This document shows, in pieces, positions 7,236-13,134 of a stretch of 13,210 nt of DNA. The position numbers and the translations under genes were made by a program. Location of the stretch: the NCBI GenBank assembly GCA_965603365.1, contig CBFDCR010000108.1, positions 1-13,210 on the forward strand. The letters are read 5' to 3'. The stretch's first letter is position 1. Each line of letters begins with the position of its first letter. This DNA comes from JAHELQ01 sp965603365. GTDB lineage: Bacteria > Acidobacteriota > Aminicenantia > UBA2199. The notes under the pieces are model-generated. The model was not told where the DNA came from and made no database searches. It was given only the letters and a program-made list of their open reading frames with translations.

Positions 7236-8448
7236 GGTCTGTTCTTTTTTGGGCCAATTTGATGCCCACCGGGGCAAAGATTTCCGAGATCAGCAAAGCC
7301 GCAATGAAAATTCCGAAGACAATGGTGGTGTTCTGATGGGGAAACGAATAATAGAGATCCAACAGAATGGCGGGGCCGATGCTGCCGATGGGGAGAAAGA
7401 GGTGAGTGAGTGAGGGGGGGATATTATGGGCATGGGGCTTTAGCTTAAGTAGTAGCAGAAGGGTAAATTTCCGGGAGAAAAATTTAATAAAAAGCAGCAG
7501 AATGGCAAACAGGATCAGCGACAGGTCAATTCTGGCCTTTTGCAGGGCCAGGAAGGTGAGAAAGATGATATAGATGGGTTTTTCGGTGGGATTGAAGATA
7601 TTTAAGAAGGAGGCGTGTTTTCGGGTAGAATTGGCAAATATAGAGCCGCTGATCATGGCCACAAACAGGGGGGAAAATTGGAACATCAACGACAGGCCAG
7701 AAATTAAAAAAACCGAACCGAATAAAACAGTGGATATTTCCAATCGGTCCTTTATTTTTTTGACCAGAAAGTGAATGAATCCGCCGATCAGGCTGCCGGC
7801 GATGACTTGCAGGAAGAAATGGGACAGGGCATGGCCGGGCCCTCTTAAAACAATGGAATCGGATTGGGGCAAAAACCGGTACAGGGAGACCCCAATGCCG
7901 GTAAAGAGTATGGGGAAGAAGTTGTCCATGGAGGAGAGGAAGGCGGCCAGCCGAAGTTCGCCGATAAATTTCTTGAAAAATCTGGAACTCCAGACAGTAA
8001 AGGAAACGGAACTTTCCGAAATCAATACCGCCAGCACCAGTGCCATGCCGACTGAAATTTCAAAGGCGCTGACATAGTCTTGAAAGAAGTGAGTGAGGAG
8101 GAGAAAGGAGAGGTAGAAGATGGCCGCAAAAGGGATAAAATAGGTAAATAGAAGGGCCAGGTACCAGTGGCTCTGGATTTTTTTGATGTACTTAAGCTCC
8201 ATCTGGAAGCCGAAGATGAACCCCACCCAGCCGAGGGAGAAGTGGATAATGGGGCCCAGGTGATGGGTGATTTCCCGGGAGATCAGATTAAGACCGTTTT
8301 CACCGATCAACAGGCCGAAAAAGATGAAAACGGTACCGGAGTAGAAGAGGTAGGAAAACGGCGATGATAATTTAATCTTATGAAATAATTTGATGGAGCC
8401 CAGGAACCCGATCAACAATAAAATTCCGAAGGCAGCTAAGGTCTTCAC
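7228..8448 (-). CDS. CPA2-like cation:proton antiporter (first copy in the operon, divergent paralogue)
   Basis: The membrane protein has 406 residues and about 12 hydrophobic segments, a distant paralogue of the next gene's product. The third-helix element GFIFGFQMELKYIKK (76-90) corresponds to the 'GLELDLK' of CPA2 proteins, and ISESSVSFTVW (143-153) corresponds to the unwound helix region. The ion-site pair reads Met174-Asp175 (LSSMDNFFPIL), keeping only the second acid. The start is GTG at 8448, whose G is also the last base of the PII-like gene's TAG stop (TAGTG), a strong sign of coupled translation. Two unlike antiporters made in tandem suggest a heterodimer, since characterised CPA2 antiporters work as dimers. 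Independent homodimers with different roles are the alternative. Confidence 0.82.
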   Translation of the reverse strand: MKTLAAFGILLLIGFLGSIKLFHKIKLSSPFSYLFYSGTVFIFFGLLIGENGLNLISREITHHLGPIIHFSLGWVGFIFGFQMELKYIKKIQSHWYLALLFTYFIPFAAIFYLSFLLLTHFFQDYVSAFEISVGMALVLAVLISESSVSFTVWSSRFFKKFIGELRLAAFLSSMDNFFPILFTGIGVSLYRFLPQSDSIVLRGPGHALSHFFLQVIAGSLIGGFIHFLVKKIKDRLEISTVLFGSVFLISGLSLMFQFSPLFVAMISGSIFANSTRKHASFLNIFNPTEKPIYIIFLTFLALQKARIDLSLILFAILLLFIKFFSRKFTLLLLLKLKPHAHNIPPSLTHLFLPIGSIGPAILLDLYYSFPHQNTTIVFGIFIAALLISEIFAPVGIKLAQKRTDHD

Positions 8449-8786
8449 TAACTGAATTCCGGTTTTAAGCCGATGGCATCAATGATCTCGATGAAAAACA
8501 GGATACCGTTTCCACTTTGATCCAGAGGTCCCAATACTTTTTCTACCAACTCCTTCAACGGTTCCTTCTTCTCGTCCTTGATGACCGACAGGATGGTCTT
8601 GTTGTAGGGGCGACTTCCGGAAAACATGAACCGAAGTCCGGCAAATACGGGAACCTCGGCCGACAGGATATGCCCCATGCCAATGGAATCGATGATGGTG
8701 GAACCGCTGATGCCGATTTCGATATACCCCTCCAGAATGGGCTCTAAATATTCCTCATTGTTGAGAACCAGGATCGCCAATTTCAT
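8448..8786 (-). CDS. PII-like signalling protein (GlnB-like fold)
   Basis: The small protein has 112 residues with the ferredoxin-like beta-alpha-beta layout of the PII superfamily. It opens with MKLAILVLNNEEYLEPILEG. A helix then leads to GISGSTIIDSIGMG (25-38), the strand before the T-loop, followed by a T-loop-like segment (about 38-57) ending in RFMFSGSRPYNKT. The C-terminal half (64-107) holds the second repeat. Canonical GlnB/GlnK marks are missing: I see no uridylylation tyrosine in its usual context and no TGxxGDGKI B-loop; GPLDQSGNGIL stands there instead. Members of the wider family (SbtB, CutA, PII-NG and others) bind adenine nucleotides or metals and often gate transporters. Being coupled to two antiporter genes, it probably senses a ligand and controls antiport. 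The start lies 6 bases after the EIIA stop. Confidence 0.82.
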   Translation of the reverse strand: MKLAILVLNNEEYLEPILEGYIEIGISGSTIIDSIGMGHILSAEVPVFAGLRFMFSGSRPYNKTILSVIKDEKKEPLKELVEKVLGPLDQSGNGILFFIEIIDAIGLKPEFS

Positions 8787-8792
8787 GGTGGT

Positions 8793-9254
8793 TTAAATCA
8801 ATTGTTCTTCTTCGACAATGATTCGATAGATCTGGTCTGCATCCCGGGCCACTTTGATCTTTTCCATCAAATCGCTGCATTTTACCAGTCTGGCAATATG
8901 GGCCAGGGTTTTGAGATGAAGGCCGACCTCCTGTTCATCACTCATGATCAGAAAAACCAGGGAAACCTTCTCTTCGTCCGGGGCTTTAAAATCCATGCCG
9001 TTCTGAATCAACGCCAGACAAAAGGTGAATTCGGCAAATTCGTCGGAAAAAATATGCGGCGCCGCCGCGCCCCTGCCGATAGCGGTAGACTGCACGTTTT
9101 CTCTTTTAATAAACAACCTCTTTACTTTTTCGTTATCTTTAATAATGGCTCTTTTTTTCAAGAATAACGAAAAGTCGGCATATAAGGAATCGGTATCTTC
9201 GTATGAATCGGCGAGAAATATATTCTCTTTCTTCAGATAGTTCTGCAAATTCAT
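8793..9254 (-). CDS. PTS EIIA-type protein (PtsN/fructose-mannitol class)
   Basis: The cytoplasmic protein has 153 residues and the size of a single EIIA-2 domain. The active-site histidine is His67 in AIGRGAAAPHI, matching the family's 'GIGxGxAIPH' motif, so it should accept phosphate from HPr or NPr. No sugar-specific EIIB or EIIC is nearby, so a regulatory role as in PtsN (EIIA-Ntr) is more likely than sugar uptake. In E. coli, unphosphorylated PtsN acts on K+ transport (TrkA, KdpD and the CvrA/YcgO antiporter), which makes its place ahead of two antiporter genes meaningful. The ATG at 9254 shares its A with the TAA stop of the gene before (TAATG) and has AGAAGG about 8 bases upstream. The C-terminal third is acidic. 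Confidence 0.88.
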   Translation of the reverse strand: MNLQNYLKKENIFLADSYEDTDSLYADFSLFLKKRAIIKDNEKVKRLFIKRENVQSTAIGRGAAAPHIFSDEFAEFTFCLALIQNGMDFKAPDEEKVSLVFLIMSDEQEVGLHLKTLAHIARLVKCSDLMEKIKVARDADQIYRIIVEEEQLI

Positions 9255-9628
9255 TATATTTTCCTTCTGATATCGTCTTGAGTTTCCCAGCTCAGGTCTC
9301 TGCCGGGCGAAACCAGTATAAGATTCATCTCGTCATCCCGCTCAATCTTAAATTTGCTGCGCCAGGGGTCCAACAGATCCCTTTCGGTCTTCAAATAGTG
9401 AGGGATCAGTAGATCCAGGATGTCCGGATATTCGCCGTGATCCGAATAATATAAATTCAGCGCATGCATGATATTGCGGATTTTGGTTTCCAGGGAGGTG
9501 GCATCTGTCTTTACCTTTGCCTGGTTCAACTGTTCCATGGGGGATGACCCTTTTTTTGAACAAATGCCGGTGTTGATAACCAAAATAATCGACACCGCAA
9601 TCAATAGAATCAATAATAAGCCTCTCAT
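9254..9628 (-). CDS. Membrane-anchored protein with GspG-like (type II pseudopilin) C-terminal domain
   Basis: The protein has 124 residues: one membrane segment (about 3-20, MRGLLLILLIAVSIILVI), a linker with a predicted helix (about 40-60), and a periplasmic domain. The latter contains HALNLYYSDHGEYPDILDLL (55-74), DPWRSKFKI (87-95) and ILVSPGRD (104-111). This matches the pattern of the type II secretion major pseudopilin, 'Y..D.G.YP...L', 'DPWG..Y' and 'S.G.D'. The prepilin peptidase site (G-F-T-L-[IL]-E) is absent, so it is not a classical pilin and should stay a membrane-anchored domain. The ATG at 9628 was preferred to an upstream GTG at 9700, because the promoter would otherwise fall inside the gene. 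It heads the antiporter operon; its role there is unknown. An envelope sensor is one guess. Confidence 0.7.
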   Translation of the reverse strand: MRGLLLILLIAVSIILVINTGICSKKGSSPMEQLNQAKVKTDATSLETKIRNIMHALNLYYSDHGEYPDILDLLIPHYLKTERDLLDPWRSKFKIERDDEMNLILVSPGRDLSWETQDDIRRKI

Positions 9629-9635
9629 GCAGACT

Positions 9636-9664
9636 ATTTTATAATAATGGGGGAAAAATGACAA
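9636..9664 (-). promoter_or_regulatory. Promoter of the antiporter operon, possibly leaderless
   Basis: On the - strand, TTGTCA (9664-9659) and TAAAAT (9641-9636) are separated by 17 bases. Only 7 bases lie between the -10 box and the ATG at 9628, and no ribosome site is seen before that ATG. The message would therefore begin at or next to the start codon. Confidence 0.5.
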
Positions 9665-9683
9665 CAAAAATTCGGTTGAAATT

Positions 9684-9699
9684 TGAATAAATTTATTCA
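9684..9699. promoter_or_regulatory. Perfect 16-bp palindrome, probable operator
   Basis: TGAATAAATTTATTCA reads the same on both strands. It lies between the two divergent promoters. Its right half covers the -35 box of the rightward promoter (centre about 35 bases before the predicted start). Its centre is about 63 bases before the predicted start of the leftward promoter. It looks like a binding site for a dimeric regulator, with the general shape of an FNR/CRP-like or other HTH-protein site, but it does not match the FNR (TTGAT-N4-ATCAA) or CRP (TGTGA-N6-TCACA) consensus well. Confidence 0.5.
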
Positions 9700-9720
9700 C
9701 AGCCTAAAAAATGTTATAAT
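9692..9720 (+). promoter_or_regulatory. Promoter of the cNMP-binding/radical SAM pair, possibly leaderless
   Basis: A perfect TATAAT (9715-9720) sits 17 bases after a weak -35 box, TTTATT (9692-9697). Six A residues separate the -10 box from the ATG at 9727, so transcription should begin at about the start codon. No Shine-Dalgarno sequence is present upstream. The weak -35 box overlapped by the palindrome suggests control by a bound regulator. Confidence 0.5.
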
Positions 9721-9726
9721 AAAAAA

Positions 9727-10206
9727 ATGGAAACAGATATCGAACTTGTGTTGGACATCTTGAAAAGCATGGAAATCTTTGCCGATCTGGAATACCAGCC
9801 CTTGCACGAGCTGAGCCAGTTATTCGTAGAAAAGATTTACAACGAAGGGGAGACTATATTTGAAGAGGATAGTATCGGTACGACGATGATGGTCATTACT
9901 TCCGGCAAGGTCAGGATCTCCCAGAGACCCGACCCGCAGACGGAGGAGGCCCTGATTATGTTAAAAAAGGGGGATGTGTTTGGGGAGATGGCCCTTCTTG
10001 AAGAGATGCCCCGGTCGGCCACGGCGATTGCCCATACCCATGTCATCATTTTGGAGATCCGGCGGGAGGATTTTTTAAATTTCATCGAAGTCCACCCGAA
10101 ACACGGCATTAAAATATTGCTGCGGTTGTCCAAAATATTATCTTCCCGTTTGAGGGAAACGGATTTGAAACTGAAAGCCTTTGTAACCTTAAGTAAATGG
10201 AACTGA
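9727..10206 (+). CDS. Stand-alone cyclic-nucleotide-binding (CRP-type) domain protein
   Basis: The protein has 159 residues and consists of one cNMP-binding beta-barrel with flanking helices. The phosphate-binding cassette FGEMALLEEMPRSATA (85-100) is canonical: Glu87 for the ribose and Arg96 for the cyclic phosphate. Upstream, NEGETIFEED (39-48) and MMVITSGKVRIS (54-65) are the usual barrel strands. After the cassette there is only a helix up to residue 159 (KILSSRLRETDLKLKAF) and no helix-turn-helix, so it is not a complete CRP/FNR transcription factor. It may sense cAMP or cGMP and act by protein contact. The gene overlaps the radical SAM gene by 10 bases and diverges from the antiporter operon. 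The start is supported by the -10 box just before it; Met15 would be an alternative start. Confidence 0.88.
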   Translation: METDIELVLDILKSMEIFADLEYQPLHELSQLFVEKIYNEGETIFEEDSIGTTMMVITSGKVRISQRPDPQTEEALIMLKKGDVFGEMALLEEMPRSATAIAHTHVIILEIRREDFLNFIEVHPKHGIKILLRLSKILSSRLRETDLKLKAFVTLSKWN

Positions 10207-11090
10207 GCGAAGGGGAGTGGCGGGAAAAGATAGATTTCTTTAAAAAAAGCCTCAGTCCTTGTCAGCTCTGTCCCCGCCGCTGCGGTGCCCGACGGAATGA
10301 AAAAGAAAAGGGTTTTTGCAATGCCGCCGGGCAGGTGAAAATTGCTTCTTTTAATTTACACTTTGGCGAAGAGCCGCCGATTTCGGGAACCAACGGTTCC
10401 GGCACCGTGTTCTTTGCGGGATGTCCCCTCAAGTGTGTCTTTTGCCAGAATTACCCCATCTCCCATCTGGCCAACGGCCAATTCTATACCATCGATGGAC
10501 TGGCCGACATTTTCCTCCACCTGCAAAAGCGGGGTGCCCACAACATCAACCTGGTCTCCCCCACCCCTTATTATTTTCATATTGTCGCCGCCCTGTACCG
10601 GGCCTGCCGACGGGGTTTAAAGATTCCCATTGTGAACAACACCGGCGGCTATGAACGAAGGGAGGTCATCGGCATGTTGAAGGGTGTCGTCGATGTCTAT
10701 CTGCCGGATTTTAAATACGACACCGTCGAGATCGCCCGCCGCTTCTCCGGTGCCGCCGACTACCGGCAATATGCCGTTTCTGCCATAGAAGAGATGGTCG
10801 CCCAGGTGGGTGAACTGGTTACCGACAGCAGCGGCATTGCCCGCAAAGGCGTGATCATCCGCCACTTAATTTTACCGGGCTGCACGAAAAATTCCAGGAG
10901 AGTCTTAAAATCTATGGCTGCCAGTACGTTCAGGCATATAAACTTGAGCCTGATGGCCCAGTATTTCCCCGCCTACAAAGCGGCCGGAACGAGCATCGAC
11001 CGGCGCCTCACCCCCGAAGAGTACACCGAAGTAAAAGAGTATGCCCTCTCCCTGAACCTCGACAACGGCTGGTTCCAGGACCTTGAATAA
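10197..11090 (+). CDS. PflX-like radical SAM protein (COG1313), putative pyruvate formate-lyase activase family
   Basis: The protein has 297 residues. The radical SAM cluster motif is CPLKCVFCQN (C76, C80, C83), which holds a [4Fe-4S] cluster that cleaves S-adenosylmethionine. An N-terminal cysteine group, CQLCPRRCGARR...GFC (C22, C25, C29, C41), is typical of the COG1313/PflX family and may bind a second metal centre. NLVSPTPYY (118-126), VNNTGGYE (146-153) and VDVYLPDFKYD (165-175) are further family blocks. Proteins of this kind are often annotated as pyruvate formate-lyase activating enzymes, but no glycyl radical enzyme is encoded here, and the family's substrate is not established to my knowledge. 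The gene starts inside the end of the cNMP-binding gene (10-base overlap), so the two proteins probably act together. No clear ribosome site is seen. Confidence 0.85.
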   Translation: MELSEGEWREKIDFFKKSLSPCQLCPRRCGARRNEKEKGFCNAAGQVKIASFNLHFGEEPPISGTNGSGTVFFAGCPLKCVFCQNYPISHLANGQFYTIDGLADIFLHLQKRGAHNINLVSPTPYYFHIVAALYRACRRGLKIPIVNNTGGYERREVIGMLKGVVDVYLPDFKYDTVEIARRFSGAADYRQYAVSAIEEMVAQVGELVTDSSGIARKGVIIRHLILPGCTKNSRRVLKSMAASTFRHINLSLMAQYFPAYKAAGTSIDRRLTPEEYTEVKEYALSLNLDNGWFQDLE

Positions 11091-11105
11091 TCCGATCACC
11101 TGGTT

Positions 11106-11597
11106 TTATCTATTTTTGATTAGTTCCGGGCATAAAAACTCTATTTTTACCCCCACTCTTTCAAAAGCGGCTCTGTATTCCCACCAATCGGAGTCGGAGG
11201 CATTATAAATAGTGGCATCAAATCGGCTTGAAATGGCGACGGCGGCAAATTTCTGGTCCGATCGATCAAAACCCTTTAAGTCTTCATCCTTCGGAAATTC
11301 CAGAAACTCTCTCTCTCCGGTGGGATCGGATGTGATGTCTACCCGTTCGCATCGAGAAGAATTCCCTTGATTATCCCAGAGCCATCTGGCAAAGGCATCG
11401 CCAATGCCGGGTTGTCCCGATCTCTGGCAATGGGAAAAATACTCCCCCAGAATTTCTCCCAATGAATCTATGGATATGTGCTTTTTCTGTACCTTGATTA
11501 AAAATTGTTGACATTTAAAAACCTGGTGGATATCTGCCGGGGGGTGGTGGCCATTGGCTACAACCAGTACATTGGTATCGATGACACAGCTATCCAC
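11106..11597 (-). CDS. PIN-domain nuclease paired with OLD-like ATPase
   Basis: The product has 163 residues if it starts at GTG 11597. PIN-domain features are visible: the opening strand CVIDTNVLVVANG with Asp7, a helix with acids in SLGEILGEY (Glu48, Glu52), the block DRSDQKFAAVAI (Asp111, Asp114), and NASDSDWWEY (Asp135, Asp137). These are the acids expected to hold Mg2+ or Mn2+ for RNA cleavage. The GTG start overlaps the ATPase stop by 8 bases and sits where PIN proteins usually begin. ATG at 11630 (11 more residues) is possible but has no ribosome site. With its tight link to an ATPase, I infer an effector nuclease held or triggered by that ATPase. No small antitoxin gene flanks it, so it is not an ordinary VapBC pair. 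Confidence 0.75.
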   Translation of the reverse strand: MDSCVIDTNVLVVANGHHPPADIHQVFKCQQFLIKVQKKHISIDSLGEILGEYFSHCQRSGQPGIGDAFARWLWDNQGNSSRCERVDITSDPTGEREFLEFPKDEDLKGFDRSDQKFAAVAISSRFDATIYNASDSDWWEYRAAFERVGVKIEFLCPELIKNR

Positions 11598-12972
11598 TGA
11601 CTTTTCTTTTTCTCTTATATATGGCTTCATGCATTGCCGCCAGTTCACCCATTTCGTCTCCGAAGAAGTCTTCGGGCCAATTTAAAATGTTGCCAAATAA
11701 ATCCACATCCAGTTTTTGCAGCATCGATTCGCCGTTGGTTCTTTCGCAAAAGTATAAGGCCGCGTCCTTACTGCTAAACTTCTGCTCCGCAATCCGCCTT
11801 TGCAAGCGTCTTAAAAGATGTTCGCTGTGACTCTCTAATATAATCTGGACATTTTTTTTCTCTATGGCGTCTATAAAAACATCGGCCAGGCCAGCCTGAA
11901 CTCTGGGGTGCAGATGGATCTCTGGCTGTTCGATAATTAATATTGACCCTTTGGGGACATAGTAGCATAAAGTAATCACCGGCAGAATTTGAGATACCCC
12001 AAAGCCCACATCGGTGATTCGCACCTCGGGGCTGTGGGGAGAAATTTTTACCAGCACTTCGTAGAGGTTACCGCCTTCGACTATTTTATGAACTCTAAAT
12101 TCGTCAATCAAGTCCAATTCTCTCAACCAATAGGCCGCATATTCTTCCACTGTGAGTTTTGTTTTTCCTCTCCCCCTTGATATTTTTTCACCTCTTTCCC
12201 TGGAGACCAGCATGGCATCGATGACCTGTTCACCCCGCCGGCCCATATCGGCAGGCTGGGCGCCGGCCCAGGTGTACTGCCTTTTGGGATAGTCCCTTAA
12301 TGGGCCTAAGTAATAGACTCTTGAGAACAGTTCTTCGAATCCTAATTGAAAGTCCGACAGGAATCCGGCATTCTGATAATACGCTTTAACCTGGTCTGGA
12401 AATCCGTAAAATTTAACGGGAACAGGCAAAGGCCAGGCACGTCCGGTTGTCCTCCGTTTAAAACTAAACTTCTCCTCTTTCCCAGGGAAAGGTTCAGCCG
12501 ATATGCTGTAGGTATACTCATCAGGTTTTGTCTTTTTCATTAGAAATTTAAAATCATCAAAAATATAGGACAGATTTTCTACATACACTCTGCCGAGGCG
12601 GGTTTGCCTGATACTGGCGTTAAAGCCCAGGTGAGAGCCTTCGAATAGAGTAACCTTTTTTTGTTCCGGATCGGCTATTTTGAATTGGTCTTCCAGTTGC
12701 CATTCTATTTCAAATTCTAAAGATTCATCGATAGCATGATTAAAAATAATATCCTGGAATGTGCCAAGTTCCAAATATGATTTTTCGTTTCCGAAATCCA
12801 GCACCTGGGCCCGATCCGATGATTCTGTCGTTTGTTTCAGCAGTAGTAAGTGTTGCAGAAGGCTGGTCTTACCGGAACTATTGGTGCCAAAAAAACCGGT
12901 TAACTTCGAAAAATCAATATTATTGGTGGTTCGCCATGATTTAAAATTATTAAAGCTGAGTTTAGTTATCAT
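11590..12972 (-). CDS. OLD/RecF-like AAA ATPase with DUF3696-type C-terminus
   Basis: The ATPase has 460 residues and ABC-type head features. Walker A is GTNSSGKTS (29-37), with YYLGPLRDYPKRQY (220-233) in the middle. The signature-like VGFGVSQILPVI (322-333) follows, then Walker B IIEQPEIHLHP (346-356) and the switch histidine in LESHSEHLL (379-387). The end (about 420-445, ending NWPEDFFGDEMGE) fits the DUF3696 tail seen on such ATPases. It lacks the TOPRIM nuclease domain of true OLD proteins, so nuclease activity probably comes from the PIN protein encoded immediately after it. GAGGA about 8-9 bases before the ATG supports the start. Comparable ATPase-plus-nuclease pairs (Septu, Gabija) act against phages. 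The defence role is inferred. The stretch appears more AT-rich than region 1, consistent with acquisition by transfer. Confidence 0.85.
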   Translation of the reverse strand: MITKLSFNNFKSWRTTNNIDFSKLTGFFGTNSSGKTSLLQHLLLLKQTTESSDRAQVLDFGNEKSYLELGTFQDIIFNHAIDESLEFEIEWQLEDQFKIADPEQKKVTLFEGSHLGFNASIRQTRLGRVYVENLSYIFDDFKFLMKKTKPDEYTYSISAEPFPGKEEKFSFKRRTTGRAWPLPVPVKFYGFPDQVKAYYQNAGFLSDFQLGFEELFSRVYYLGPLRDYPKRQYTWAGAQPADMGRRGEQVIDAMLVSRERGEKISRGRGKTKLTVEEYAAYWLRELDLIDEFRVHKIVEGGNLYEVLVKISPHSPEVRITDVGFGVSQILPVITLCYYVPKGSILIIEQPEIHLHPRVQAGLADVFIDAIEKKNVQIILESHSEHLLRRLQRRIAEQKFSSKDAALYFCERTNGESMLQKLDVDLFGNILNWPEDFFGDEMGELAAMHEAIYKRKRKVSG

Positions 12973-13011
12973 TATTTTTTCCTCGATAAACCACTACTAT
13001 TTTATAAGAAA

Positions 13012-13134
13012 ATGGCCAAAAATCCAAGAGAATGCCCCTGTTTTAATTCAGATGAAATATTTAGTTCCTATCTACGCCATGCCGAAGGTGATGGGGAAAG
13101 GTTGAAATATGAAGGGAAAACTTTATCGTGGTAA
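13012..13134 (+). CDS. Possible 40-residue small protein
   Basis: A short frame runs from ATG 13012 to TAA 13134, divergent from the ATPase gene and 39 bases from it. The predicted peptide is hydrophilic. It has a CPC pair near its start (ECPCFNSDEIF) and an HAEGDGERL stretch, with a plausible codon pattern. Only a weak AAGAAA precedes the ATG, and there is no recognisable family. It could be a real small gene of the defence module, the degenerated start of a longer protein, or chance. Confidence 0.3.
   Translation: MAKNPRECPCFNSDEIFSSYLRHAEGDGERLKYEGKTLSW

Noticed and set aside
9629..9700. N-terminal extension of the GspG-like protein from GTG 9700
   Set aside because: It would place the well-spaced TTGTCA/TAAAAT promoter inside the gene and put 24 unlikely residues before a clean membrane anchor.
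11073..11115. Possible terminator after the radical SAM gene (CCAGG...CCTGG followed by TTTTATC)
   Set aside because: Only five base pairs with a loop of about 19 bases and a broken T-run; too weak to call.
11106..11648. Ordinary VapBC-type toxin-antitoxin reading of the PIN gene
   Set aside because: No small DNA-binding antitoxin gene is adjacent; the partner is a 460-residue ATPase instead.
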